Source of the DNA: DASTYK01 sp964430275
GTDB taxonomy: Bacteria; Gemmatimonadota; Gemmatimonadetes; Longimicrobiales; RSA9
DNA: 22,475 nt
Assembly: GCA_964430275.1 (NCBI GenBank)
Contig: CAYSGF010000016.1
Location: 1 to 22,475 of the forward strand
Direction: 5' to 3'
In this document: piece after piece, positions 6,526 to 14,104 of the stretch
How the letters are laid out: each line of letters begins with the position of its first letter
Numbering within the stretch: position 1 is the stretch's first letter
Program-made: the position numbers and the translations under genes
Notes under the pieces: model-generated
What the model saw: only the letters and a program-made list of their open reading frames with translations
What the model was told of the DNA's origin: nothing
The model's database searches: none

Positions 6526-7292
6526 TGCAGCTCTCCTTCCTGCCACCGGAGCTGCTGGTCGATGCCTCGGAGCGGGCGACGGCCGGCATCCGCATCGCGC
6601 TGCCGCAACGGCAGCAGCCCGCAGCGCCGGTCTACGGCACACCACTGCCGACACCACACTCCCCCGACGACGAGCTGCGGCGTCTCGAGTACGTGATCGT
6701 CGACGTCGAGACGACGGGCGGCGGCTACCTGAGCGGACACCGCGTCACGGAGATCGCAGCGATCCGGGTGAATGGCCGGGGCGAGGTGCTGGACGAGTTC
6801 GAGTCACTGGTGAATCCGGATCGGCCGATTCCGGCGTTCGTGACCGCAATCACGAACATCAGCTACGACATGGTGAAGCATGCGCCGCGGTTCTGGGAGA
6901 TCGCGCCGCGCGTGCGCGCCCTGCTCGATGGTGCGGTGTTCGTCGCGCACAACGCGCAGTTCGACTGGAACTTCGTGACCGAGGAGCTGCGACGGGCCTC
7001 TGCGCCCGTGCTCGGCGCGCGCACGCTCTGCACCGTGCGCCTCGCGCGCAAGGTCGTGCCGGAGATCCGGAGCCGCTCGCTCGACGCGCTCCAGTACTTC
7101 TTCAATGTCGACAACCACGCACGGCATCGCGCCTACGGTGACGCACTCGCCACGACCGCGATCTTCCGGCGGCTGCTCGACCGGCTCGAGGAGCGCGAGG
7201 TGCAGCACTGGCACGCGCTCGAGACCTTCCTGAAGAAGCGCGCGAAGCGGAAGAAGCGAAAGGCCAGCCCGCAGCCGATGGAGGAGGCGTGA
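6525..7292 (+). CDS. DEDDh-family 3'-5' exonuclease (DnaQ/epsilon-like)
   Basis: 255 residues starting in a TAATG overlap with arcA. After a 53-residue proline-rich leader comes an exonuclease domain (about 54-220) with ExoI VDVETTG (D60, E62), ExoII HNAQFDWNF (D147) and ExoIII HRAYGDA (H201, D206), giving the full DEDDh metal-binding set. The fold is that of DNA polymerase III epsilon and PolC proofreading domains, but no polymerase or UvrC-like domain is attached. It could act in proofreading, repair or RNA trimming. The C-terminus (about 235-248) is rich in Lys/Arg and may contact nucleic acid. The substrate cannot be assigned from sequence. It shares the tightly packed rex-arcA cluster, so redox-linked transcription is possible. 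Confidence 0.85.
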   Translation: MQLSFLPPELLVDASERATAGIRIALPQRQQPAAPVYGTPLPTPHSPDDELRRLEYVIVDVETTGGGYLSGHRVTEIAAIRVNGRGEVLDEFESLVNPDRPIPAFVTAITNISYDMVKHAPRFWEIAPRVRALLDGAVFVAHNAQFDWNFVTEELRRASAPVLGARTLCTVRLARKVVPEIRSRSLDALQYFFNVDNHARHRAYGDALATTAIFRRLLDRLEEREVQHWHALETFLKKRAKRKKRKASPQPMEEA

Positions 7293-8182
7293 TCGTCGAC
7301 CGGCCGCTCGTCCTCACCCGCACGCTCGGTGACCTGCGCATCCATGCGCTCGACGCGGGCGGGCAGAAGCTGGATGGCGGCGCCATGTTCGGCGTCGTGC
7401 CGAAGCCGCTCTGGGAGCGGCGCATTCCTGCGGACGAGCGCAACCGCATCCCGCTCGCAATGCGCTGCCTGCTCGTCGAGACGCCCGACGCACTCGTGCT
7501 CATCGACAATGGCGCCGGCAACAAGGAGAACCAGAAGTTCATCGACATCTACGGGCTGGAGAACGCATCATCGGACCCGGCGCGCTTTCCGACCCGTCTC
7601 GAGGAGGCACTGGACGCGGCAGGGTTCACGCCGGACGACGTCGATGTCATGCTCGACACGCACCTGCACTTTGATCATGCCGGTGGCAACACGCACGTGG
7701 ACGCAGACGGTGCGGTGCAGCTGTCGTTTCCGCGCGCGCGCTACCTCGTGCAGAAGGGCGAGTGGGAGTACGCGCACTGGCGCAACGAGCGCGTGCAGGC
7801 GAGCTACCTCGCGCCCAACTTCGATCCCGTCATGGATGCAGGCAGAGTCGAGCTGCTCGAGGGTGACGTCGAAGTCGTCCCCGGCATCTCCGTTGTGCGC
7901 ACACCCGGCCATACGCCCCACCACCAGTCCGTGCTCATCCGCTCCGCGGGGGAGAGCGCGATCTTCCTTGCCGACGTGATGCCAACCAGTGCACACCTGC
8001 CGCTCCCCTGGATCATGGGCTATGACGTGGAGCCGCTCGTCACACTCGAATCCAAGCGCACGCTGGTGGCCCGGGCACGCACGGAGGACTGGCTCCTCGT
8101 GTTCGAGCACGACCCTGTCGTTGCGTGGGGACGGATCGGCGAAGTGGACGGCAGGATGGCACTGGTGGACGCGAACAGCTGA
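7289..8182 (+). CDS. metallo-beta-lactamase-fold hydrolase
   Basis: 297 residues from a GTG that overlaps the previous stop by four bases and has a strong GGAGGAGG before it. The zinc motif THLHFDHAGGN gives H125, H127, D129 and H130. Further ligands are the His of RTPGHTPHH, the Asp of FLADVMP and the His of FEHDP. The order fits the lactonase-like branch of the MBL superfamily (similar in outline to AHL lactonases and related quinol- or ester-hydrolysing enzymes). No signal peptide is seen, so it is probably cytoplasmic. The true substrate is not decidable from sequence. It is the last gene of the rex cluster; a weak hairpin and a new promoter follow. Confidence 0.85.
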   Translation: MIVDRPLVLTRTLGDLRIHALDAGGQKLDGGAMFGVVPKPLWERRIPADERNRIPLAMRCLLVETPDALVLIDNGAGNKENQKFIDIYGLENASSDPARFPTRLEEALDAAGFTPDDVDVMLDTHLHFDHAGGNTHVDADGAVQLSFPRARYLVQKGEWEYAHWRNERVQASYLAPNFDPVMDAGRVELLEGDVEVVPGISVVRTPGHTPHHQSVLIRSAGESAIFLADVMPTSAHLPLPWIMGYDVEPLVTLESKRTLVARARTEDWLLVFEHDPVVAWGRIGEVDGRMALVDANS

Positions 8183-8186
8183 GAGC

Positions 8187-8202
8187 GCGGCGCACCCGCC
8201 GC
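8187..8202 (+). terminator. possible weak hairpin after the MBL gene
   Basis: GCGGCG (8187-8192) and CGCCGC (8197-8202) can pair across a 4-base loop four bases after the stop codon. There is no following T-run, so intrinsic termination is doubtful; such stems arise easily in GC-rich DNA. Confidence 0.25.
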
Positions 8203-8230
8203 CGGCATCACCGCAGCGCTCCGCCACGGC

Positions 8231-8259
8231 TGGCCCGCCCTGCCCGATCTCCCTATACT
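8231..8259 (+). promoter_or_regulatory. probable promoter of the thiolase gene
   Basis: TATACT at 8254-8259 is a near-perfect -10 hexamer inside an otherwise GC-rich 142-base gap, 66 bases before the thiolase ATG. The -35 region is poor (TGGCCC at 8231-8236, 17-base spacer). The gap is the longest in regions 2 and 3, consistent with a new transcription unit. Confidence 0.45.
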
Positions 8260-8324
8260 TCCGCGCTGCCCGGCCATTCCGACGGCGGGCAAGAAACGAT
8301 CGCAACACACAGGAGTCAGGCATT

Positions 8325-9539
8325 ATGGCGGACCCGCAGCGTACGGCCGTGATCGTGGGCGGCGCGCGTACACCGATCGGCCGGTTCCTCGGCGGGCTCG
8401 CACCGCTGCAGGCCCCCGATCTCGGTGCCGTGGCCATCCGTGCGGCCCTCGAGCGGAGCGGTATCGAGACGGCGGACATCGATGATGTGATCCTCGGGAA
8501 CGTCGTTTCCGCGGGGCTCGGGCAGGCGCCAGCGCGCCAGGCCGCACTGCGGGGCGGTGTTCCCGACACGGTCGGTGCCATGACGGTCAGTCGCGTCTGC
8601 GGATCCGGCCTGCAGGCGGTGATGCTCGCCGCACAGGCGATCCGCGCGGGGGATGCGCAGGTCATGGTCGCCGGCGGCATGGAGTCGATGTCGAACGCGC
8701 CGTACTACCTGCTCGGTCACCGTACGGGCGTGAAGTTCGGCAACCAGCAGCTCGTCGATGGTCTTCTCAATGACGGCCTCTACTGCTCATTCGAGAGCTG
8801 CCACATGGGCGGTCACGCCGAGTACACGGCGCACAAGGCGGGCATCACGCGGGAGGATGCGGACGAGTTCTCGCTGCGCTCGCACCAGAAGGCGATCGAT
8901 GCAATCGACAACGGCCGCTTCGAGGAGGAGATCGTCGCGGTCGAGATCAAGGGACGGAAGGGCTCGACCCTCATTGATACGGACGAGCCGCCACGGCGCG
9001 AGACGTCGATCGAGTCGTTGCGCTCGCTCCGGCCCGCGTTCGCCGGGGACAAGCCGCCCGAGGTCACGGATCCGGTGGTCACTGCCGGCAACGCGCCCGG
9101 CCTGAACGATGGCGCGGCGGCCGTGATCGTGACGAGCGAGGCGTACGCACAGGCGCACGGCCTCACGGTGCTCGCCCGGATCAGCGCGTACGCACACGGC
9201 GCCGTTGCGCCGAAGGAGCTGTTCTTCGCACCGGTCCGCGCGGTGCGGCGTGTGATGGAGAAGGAAGGGAAGAGCATCGGTGACTACGACCTGATCGAGG
9301 CGAACGAGGCGTTCGCAGTGCAGGCGCTCGCCGATGGGCGCGAGCTCGGCTGGGACTGGGATCGTGTCAACGTGAACGGTGGTGCGGTTGCACTCGGCCA
9401 CCCGATCGGCGCGTCCGGTACCCGCATCCTGGTGACGCTCCTGCACGCACTCCAGCAGCGTGACGCCGAGCGCGGCCTTGCCACGCTCTGCCTCGGTGGC
9501 GGCGATGCGGTCGCGCTCTCCGTCGAGCGTGTCGCATGA
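8325..9539 (+). CDS. acetyl-CoA C-acetyltransferase (thiolase)
   Basis: 404 residues beginning MADPQRTAVIVGGARTPIGRF, with AGGAG-like spacing (ACAGGAG about ten bases upstream). The nucleophile is in SRVCGSGLQAV (Cys92), and the remaining catalytic residues are in NGGAVALGHPIGASGTR (His359) and LCLGGGD (Cys389). NEAFAVQ is also standard. Most family members have CxGGG followed by M/Q-G rather than D-A, a small deviation. It condenses two acetyl-CoA to acetoacetyl-CoA or runs in reverse during beta-oxidation. A hydroxyacyl-CoA dehydrogenase and an acyl-CoA dehydrogenase-like gene follow 1.5 kb downstream. That fits a short-chain acyl-CoA pathway, though no crotonase is present in the window. 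Chain-length preference is not visible. Confidence 0.93.
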   Translation: MADPQRTAVIVGGARTPIGRFLGGLAPLQAPDLGAVAIRAALERSGIETADIDDVILGNVVSAGLGQAPARQAALRGGVPDTVGAMTVSRVCGSGLQAVMLAAQAIRAGDAQVMVAGGMESMSNAPYYLLGHRTGVKFGNQQLVDGLLNDGLYCSFESCHMGGHAEYTAHKAGITREDADEFSLRSHQKAIDAIDNGRFEEEIVAVEIKGRKGSTLIDTDEPPRRETSIESLRSLRPAFAGDKPPEVTDPVVTAGNAPGLNDGAAAVIVTSEAYAQAHGLTVLARISAYAHGAVAPKELFFAPVRAVRRVMEKEGKSIGDYDLIEANEAFAVQALADGRELGWDWDRVNVNGGAVALGHPIGASGTRILVTLLHALQQRDAERGLATLCLGGGDAVALSVERVA

Positions 9540-9579
9540 TCGCCCCGGCACTCAATCGACTGCACATGACGAGGAAGCC

Positions 9580-10176
9580 ATGACCGAGATCCTGATGAAC
9601 GCCCGCCGTGCCGCACTGCTCGAGGTGGTGCCGAACCGCACCGCGCGCCGCGTGCTGGCGGTCACCGCCTTCGTGCTGCTCACGACGCTCGGCGCCTATG
9701 CCGCCGTGCCCGTGCCGGGAAGTCAGGTACCGGTCACACTGCAGACGCTGTTCGTCTCGCTTGCCGGTGTGCTGCTCGGCGCGCGCCTGGGCGCAACCGC
9801 CATGGCGACGTACCTGCTCATCGGCTTCATGGGCGCGCCCGTGTTCTCGAACGGGTTCGGCGGACCGGGCGTGCTGCTCGGCCCGACCGGCGGCTACCTG
9901 CTCGCGTTCCCGCTGGCGGCTGCCGTGACCGGCCTGCTCGCGCCGCGGCCCGGGACGCCCACGCTCCGGCGTACCGCCCAGCTCGGCGCAGCGATCTTCA
10001 TCGGCACTCTCGTCGTGTTCGCCGGTGGCTTCGCGCAGCTCTCACTGCTGCTCGGAAATGCGCGCGCCGCATTCCTCACGGGCGTCGCGCCATTCCTGAT
10101 CGGTGACGTCGTGAAGACGCTCCTCGCGCTTCTCGTCGCGCGCCGGCTGCGCAATCGAACCCTCGGGTTGCTCTAG
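9580..10176 (+). CDS. bioY: BioY family biotin transporter (ECF S component)
   Basis: 198 residues, mostly hydrophobic with about six membrane helices. Family-defining stretches are VPVPGSQVPVTLQTLFVSLAG, LGARLGATAMATYLLIGFMG, APVFSNGFGGPGVLLGPTGGY and a final GDVVKTLLALLVARRL helix. BioY captures biotin at the membrane, alone or with the ATPase and transmembrane subunits of an ECF transporter. Those partners are not in this window. The ATG at 9580 follows GAGGAAG and is chosen over upstream in-frame codons that overlap the thiolase gene. Biotin uptake beside CoA enzymes may reflect biotin-dependent carboxylation needs, but that is conjecture. Confidence 0.93.
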   Translation: MTEILMNARRAALLEVVPNRTARRVLAVTAFVLLTTLGAYAAVPVPGSQVPVTLQTLFVSLAGVLLGARLGATAMATYLLIGFMGAPVFSNGFGGPGVLLGPTGGYLLAFPLAAAVTGLLAPRPGTPTLRRTAQLGAAIFIGTLVVFAGGFAQLSLLLGNARAAFLTGVAPFLIGDVVKTLLALLVARRLRNRTLGLL

Positions 10177-10209
10177 GCTGCCCGGGGGTTCGTCATTTTG
10201 CGTACGTTC

Positions 10210-11103
10210 ATGTCCGGCCGCTGGGGTGGTGCGCTGCTGCGCGTGGGGTTGTTCCTCGTGCTCGGCTTCCTGCTGTCCCTGCTCGGCGCCGCCGCGCTCG
10301 CCGCGTTCGGCGTGCATCTCGAAGGGCGCGCGCGGCTGCTCGCGACCGCGATCTCGCTTTTCGTCGCGGTCGCGATCGGCGGTGGACTGCTGCGTCTGCT
10401 GGACGGCCGGCCCGCCGGTGCGCTCGGCTTCGCCTGGACCCGCGCGACGCCGCGTGAGCTGCTCCTCGGCCTCGGCATCGGTACCGGTGCCCTCGCACTC
10501 GCGGCGCTCGTGCTGCTCGCCACCGGTGACCTGCGTTACGGCGCCGACGCGGGTAGTGCCGGGATGTGGGCCAGCGTCGTCGCCGGCGACTTCGCCGTGC
10601 TGGCCATTGCGGCCGCCTCGGAGGAAGCCCTGTTCCGCGGCTATCCGTTCCAGGTCGTGGCGCAGCGCTTCGGCGTCGTTGCCGCGACCGTCGCGAGCAG
10701 CGTCGCGTTCGCACTGGCGCACGGCGCGAATCCGAGTGTGGGTGTGTTCGCGCTCGTGAACATCTTCCTTGCCGGGATCCTGCTCGCCGTGGCGTACCTG
10801 AAGACCGCGAGCCTGTGGTTCGCGACGGCCGTTCACCTCGGGTGGAACTGGGCCATGGCTTCGCTCTTCGACCTGCCCGTGAGCGGCATTGCGTTCTTCG
10901 ACACGCCCCTCTACGAGCCGGTGGTCGGCACGCCCCAGTGGTTCACGGGCGGGATGTTCGGCCCGGAGGGCGGCATGGTCGGCACGCTCGGCTTTGCCGC
11001 AGCGCTCATCGCGGTGCTGAAGCTGCGTGCAGTGCGCATCGACGAAGGCATGCGCGCGCTGCGCCCGCTGGTCCTCGATGATGGAACGGCCGCGCATGGC
11101 TGA
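10210..11103 (+). CDS. CPBP-family intramembrane glutamic endopeptidase-like protein
   Basis: 297 residues from the ATG (301 from a TTG at 10198 that has GGGGG upstream). It is a polytopic membrane protein with about eight hydrophobic segments. The three CPBP (Abi/CAAX protease-like) motifs are present: EEALFRG (E138, E139, R143), a His in ALAHGANPS (H171), and HLGWN (H209, N213). Bacterial members are intramembrane proteases or scaffolds, sometimes linked to bacteriocin immunity or membrane-protein processing. Substrates are not predictable, and no bacteriocin gene is visible here. It overlaps the next gene by eight bases and lies 33 bases after bioY, so it is probably co-transcribed with metabolic genes. 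Confidence 0.85.
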   Translation: MSGRWGGALLRVGLFLVLGFLLSLLGAAALAAFGVHLEGRARLLATAISLFVAVAIGGGLLRLLDGRPAGALGFAWTRATPRELLLGLGIGTGALALAALVLLATGDLRYGADAGSAGMWASVVAGDFAVLAIAAASEEALFRGYPFQVVAQRFGVVAATVASSVAFALAHGANPSVGVFALVNIFLAGILLAVAYLKTASLWFATAVHLGWNWAMASLFDLPVSGIAFFDTPLYEPVVGTPQWFTGGMFGPEGGMVGTLGFAAALIAVLKLRAVRIDEGMRALRPLVLDDGTAAHG

Positions 11104-11953
11104 ACCTATGCGCGCCGCGGTGATCGGCGCCGGTACCATGGGGAACGGCATTGCGCACGTGTTCGCGCAGAACGGTCACGACGTCGCGCTGATCGACGTG
11201 AGCAGGGAGCAGCTCGAGCGCGCGCGTGCGACGATCACAGGCAATCTCGAACGGCAGGTGAAGAAGAGCGTGATCGACGCGGCCTCGAAGGACGCAACGC
11301 TCGCGCGCCTGTCCTTCGAGGCCGCAATCGATGCGGCGGCAGGGTGTGGGATCGTGATCGAGGCGGTACCGGAGAACCCCGAGCTGAAGCGGTCGATCTT
11401 GGAGCAGGCGGATGCGGCGGCGCCGGACGCCATCCTCGCCTCGAACACGTCGTCCATCTCGATCACCGAGCTCGCCCGGCACGCCTCGCGCCCGGACCGC
11501 GTGATCGGCATGCACTTCATGAACCCGGTCCCGGTCATGAAGCTGGTCGAGGTGATCCGCGGCCTCCAGACGTCCGACGAGACCACGCGCACGGTCATGG
11601 ACCTCGCCGGCGCGCTCGGCAAGACACCGGTCGAGGTGAATGATTTCGCCGGCTTCGTGTCGAACCGGGTGCTCATGCCCATGATCAACGAGGCCGTATT
11701 CTGCGTCCTGGAGGGCGTCGCGCTGCCCGAAGCCGTCGATACCGTGATGAAGCTCGGCATGAATCACCCGATGGGCCCGCTCGCCCTCGCGGATCTGATC
11801 GGGCTCGATACCTGCCTCAGCATCCTCGAGGTGCTGCAGCGCGACCTGGGCGACGACAAGTACCGGCCCTGCCCCCTGCTGCGGAAGTACGTCGCGGCCG
11901 GCTGGCTGGGGCGCAAGAGCGGACGAGGCTTCTACCACTACGATACGGCATGA
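11096..11953 (+). CDS. hbd: 3-hydroxybutyryl-CoA (3-hydroxyacyl-CoA) dehydrogenase
   Basis: 285 residues, matching the single-function short-chain enzyme. The N-terminal Rossmann motif GAGTMGNG (11-18), with Asp34 ending the second strand (ALIDVS), predicts NAD(H) use. Catalytic-dyad residues are His140 (GMHFMNPVP) and Glu152 (VEVIRG); Ser117/Asn117-region NTSS is the usual substrate-site segment. The C-terminal domain has NDFAGFVSNRVLMPMINEA, GMNHPMGPLALADLIGLD and the closing KSGRGFYHY. It interconverts acetoacetyl-CoA and 3-hydroxybutyryl-CoA. In-frame ATGs at 11081, 11096 and 11108 are all possible; 11096 gives the typical short leader. The stop overlaps the acyl-CoA dehydrogenase-like start by four bases (ATGA), implying translational coupling. 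Confidence 0.94.
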   Translation: MAEPMRAAVIGAGTMGNGIAHVFAQNGHDVALIDVSREQLERARATITGNLERQVKKSVIDAASKDATLARLSFEAAIDAAAGCGIVIEAVPENPELKRSILEQADAAAPDAILASNTSSISITELARHASRPDRVIGMHFMNPVPVMKLVEVIRGLQTSDETTRTVMDLAGALGKTPVEVNDFAGFVSNRVLMPMINEAVFCVLEGVALPEAVDTVMKLGMNHPMGPLALADLIGLDTCLSILEVLQRDLGDDKYRPCPLLRKYVAAGWLGRKSGRGFYHYDTA

Positions 11954-12990
11954 TCGAGCTGAACGAGATCAGGACCCTGGCGCGTGACTTCGCACGTGCC
12001 GAGCTGCGGCCGGGCGTGGAGCGCTGGGATCACGACGCCGCCCTCGGCACCGACGTCATGCCGCAGCTCGCGGAGCTCGGCTTCTTCGGCATGCTCGTGG
12101 CCGAGCAGGACGGCGGCATGGGCTTCGACCTGCGAACGACCGTCGCGGCACTCGAAGAGCTCGCCTGGGGTGAGCCCGCCACGGCGCTCCTCGTCCTCGC
12201 ACAGCAGATCGTCGCGACCGGCCTCGCAGGCGCCGCGGATGACGTGCGCGGCCGTTGGATCGGCCCGCTCGCCACGGGTGAGGTGCACGGCTGCTACGCA
12301 CTCGGTGAGGACGTCGCACTGCACGCGCGCGCGGACGGCGACGCCTGGCGCATCAGTGGCTCCGCACCCTGGGTCCTGCACGGCGGCGATGCGGGCGTCG
12401 CCCTCGTGCAGGCCGCAACGGACGATGGCACGAGCCTGTTCGCGGTCGGCCTCGACGACGGCGCGCGCTTCGGCGAGCGATCCGCCACGCTCGGACTGCG
12501 CCCGCTCCATGTGACGCCGCTGCTGCTCGATGCCGCCGCCGCCGTCCGGCTCGACGGCGATGCGCTCCCCGCGGTGCATCATGCCGGCCGGCTCGGCGTC
12601 GCCGCCGTCTCGCTCGGCATCGCACAGGCCGCCCTGGACCACGCCCTCGACTATGCGGCGCAGCGTGAGCAGTTCAACACAAAGCTGCGCGAATTCGATG
12701 CGATCCGTTTCAAGCTGGCCGACATGGCGGTGCGCATTGCGGCAGCCCGCTCGCTCCTGGTCGAGGCCGCGGCCGGGGACGCACACGCGCCGGCGATGAT
12801 GGCGAAGGTGCTCGCAAGCGATACCGCGATGCACGTGACGACGGAAGCCGTGCAGATCTTCGGCGGCTATGGCTACATGCGCGACTATCCGGTCGAGAAG
12901 CTCATGCGGGATGCCCGGGCCATGGGTCTGCTGCAGGGTGCGGACGAGCGGCTGCGCCTGGAGATCGCGACCGCCCTGTATGACGATTAG
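11950..12990 (+). CDS. acyl-CoA dehydrogenase-like protein lacking the catalytic glutamate
   Basis: 346 residues, about 30 shorter than typical acyl-CoA dehydrogenases. The fold is recognisable: an N-terminal helical domain with ELGFFGMLVAEQDGGMG, a beta domain, and a C-terminal helical domain with YAAQREQFNTKLREFDAI, FKLADM and IFGGYGYMRDYPVEKLMRDAR. However, the usual Y-E-G near the C-terminus, whose Glu abstracts the alpha proton, reads LLQGAD (Gln329). The alternative Glu position seen in isovaleryl- and long-chain enzymes is Gly213. The flavin/substrate loop T-E-P-x-A-G-S-D is shortened to ALGEDVALHA (about 117-126), and the W-I-T-N motif is WVLHG. It may be inactive, structural, or catalyse a different reaction. 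Its overlap with hbd suggests a linked role. Confidence 0.85.
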   Translation: MIELNEIRTLARDFARAELRPGVERWDHDAALGTDVMPQLAELGFFGMLVAEQDGGMGFDLRTTVAALEELAWGEPATALLVLAQQIVATGLAGAADDVRGRWIGPLATGEVHGCYALGEDVALHARADGDAWRISGSAPWVLHGGDAGVALVQAATDDGTSLFAVGLDDGARFGERSATLGLRPLHVTPLLLDAAAAVRLDGDALPAVHHAGRLGVAAVSLGIAQAALDHALDYAAQREQFNTKLREFDAIRFKLADMAVRIAAARSLLVEAAAGDAHAPAMMAKVLASDTAMHVTTEAVQIFGGYGYMRDYPVEKLMRDARAMGLLQGADERLRLEIATALYDD

Positions 12991-13000
12991 CTTGCCCGGC

Positions 13001-13016
13001 GCCGCCCGTCGGCGGC
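13001..13016 (+). other. small GC hairpin before leucine dehydrogenase
   Basis: GCCGCC (13001-13006) and GGCGGC (13011-13016) pair over a 4-base loop, ten bases after the acyl-CoA dehydrogenase-like stop. There is no T-run; it may only slow ribosomes or RNases, or be chance. Confidence 0.25.
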
Positions 13017-13035
13017 ACGGCTGAACGAGGAGACC

Positions 13036-14091
13036 ATGGAGATATTCAACGCGCTGGACGAGTACGATCACGAGCAGGTCGTCTTCTGCTATGAGCCTGC
13101 CTTCGGCTACAAGGGCATCATCGCGATCCACGATACCACGCTCGGCCCGGCGCTCGGCGGTACCCGGTTCTGGAACTACGCCAGTGACGAGGAAGCGATC
13201 GTCGATGCACTTCGCCTCGCCCGCGGCATGACCTACAAGGCTGCCGTCGCCGGCCTCAACCTCGGCGGCGGCAAGTCCGTGATCATCGGGGACAACCGCA
13301 CGACGAAGCGCGAGATGATCTTCCGCGCCCACGGTCGCTTCGTAGAGTCGCTCGGCGGACGCTACATCACCGCGGAGGACGTCGGCACGAGCGTCGAGGA
13401 CATGAGCTACGTCGAGATGGAGACCGAGTACGTGACCGGTCTCGCCGGCGGCCTCGGCGACCCGTCGCCCGTGACCGCGTGGGGCGTGTTCCGCGGCATC
13501 CAGGCGGGCGCGCAGGAGAAGCTCGGCAGTGACGACCTGGATGGTGTGACCGTAGCAGTGCAGGGACTCGGGCACGTCGGTCGCTACCTGTGCGAGTACC
13601 TGGACGAGGTCGGCGCCAAATTGATCGTGACGGATATCGATGCGCAGCGCGTGCAGAGCGTCGTCGACGAGTTCGGCGCGCAGTCCGTCGCGCCCGACGA
13701 CATCTACGGCGTCGATGCGCAGATCTTTGCGCCGTGCGCGCTCGGCGCCGTCGTGAACGACAAGACGCTGCCGAAGTTCAAGTTCCAGGTGATCGCCGGC
13801 GCCGCGAACAACCAGCTCAAGGAAGAGCGGCACGGCGACGAGCTGACGGAGAAGGGCATACTGTACGCGCCCGACTACGTGATCAATGCGGGCGGCCTGA
13901 TCAATGTCTATGGTGAGCTGCACGGCTGGGACGCCGAGCGCGCCAAGCGGAAGGCCGGCGAGATCTACCAGACGCTCACGGATCTCTTCGAGATTGCGCA
14001 GGAGCAGGGACTGCCGACCTATGAGGCCGCGGACCGGCTCGCGGAGCGGCGCATTCAGCAGGTCGGCGAGCTCCAGCGCACCTGGGTTTAG
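13036..14091 (+). CDS. leuDH: leucine (branched-chain amino acid) dehydrogenase
   Basis: 351 residues with striking similarity to Bacillus-type leucine dehydrogenase throughout. MEIF and HEQVVFCYEP are at the start, followed by IAIHDTTLGPALGGTRFW, ALRLARGMTYKAA (Lys68) and GLNLGGGKSVIIGD (Lys80); the two lysines sit at exactly the Bacillus numbers. ITAEDVGTSVEDM and the NAD-binding AVQGLGHVGRYL (177-182) follow, then IFAPCALGAVVND and YAPDYVINAGGLINV. It reversibly deaminates leucine, valine and isoleucine to 2-oxo acids with NAD+. GAGGAG at 13026-13031 precedes the ATG. Position after acyl-CoA genes fits branched-chain amino-acid breakdown or branched fatty-acid precursor supply; this is inference, as no oxo-acid dehydrogenase is nearby. 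Phenylalanine or valine dehydrogenase specificity cannot be fully excluded. Confidence 0.93.
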   Translation: MEIFNALDEYDHEQVVFCYEPAFGYKGIIAIHDTTLGPALGGTRFWNYASDEEAIVDALRLARGMTYKAAVAGLNLGGGKSVIIGDNRTTKREMIFRAHGRFVESLGGRYITAEDVGTSVEDMSYVEMETEYVTGLAGGLGDPSPVTAWGVFRGIQAGAQEKLGSDDLDGVTVAVQGLGHVGRYLCEYLDEVGAKLIVTDIDAQRVQSVVDEFGAQSVAPDDIYGVDAQIFAPCALGAVVNDKTLPKFKFQVIAGAANNQLKEERHGDELTEKGILYAPDYVINAGGLINVYGELHGWDAERAKRKAGEIYQTLTDLFEIAQEQGLPTYEAADRLAERRIQQVGELQRTWV

Positions 14092-14104
14092 AGGCGGGAA
14101 CGAG

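Noticed and set aside
8183..8324. Transcription terminator between the MBL and thiolase genes
   Set aside because: Only a 6-bp GC stem without a T-run is present; it is listed as a low-confidence feature and not claimed as a terminator.
14092..14104. Glycine or tetrahydrofolate riboswitch before glyA
   Set aside because: The gap is only 13 bases, far too short for either.
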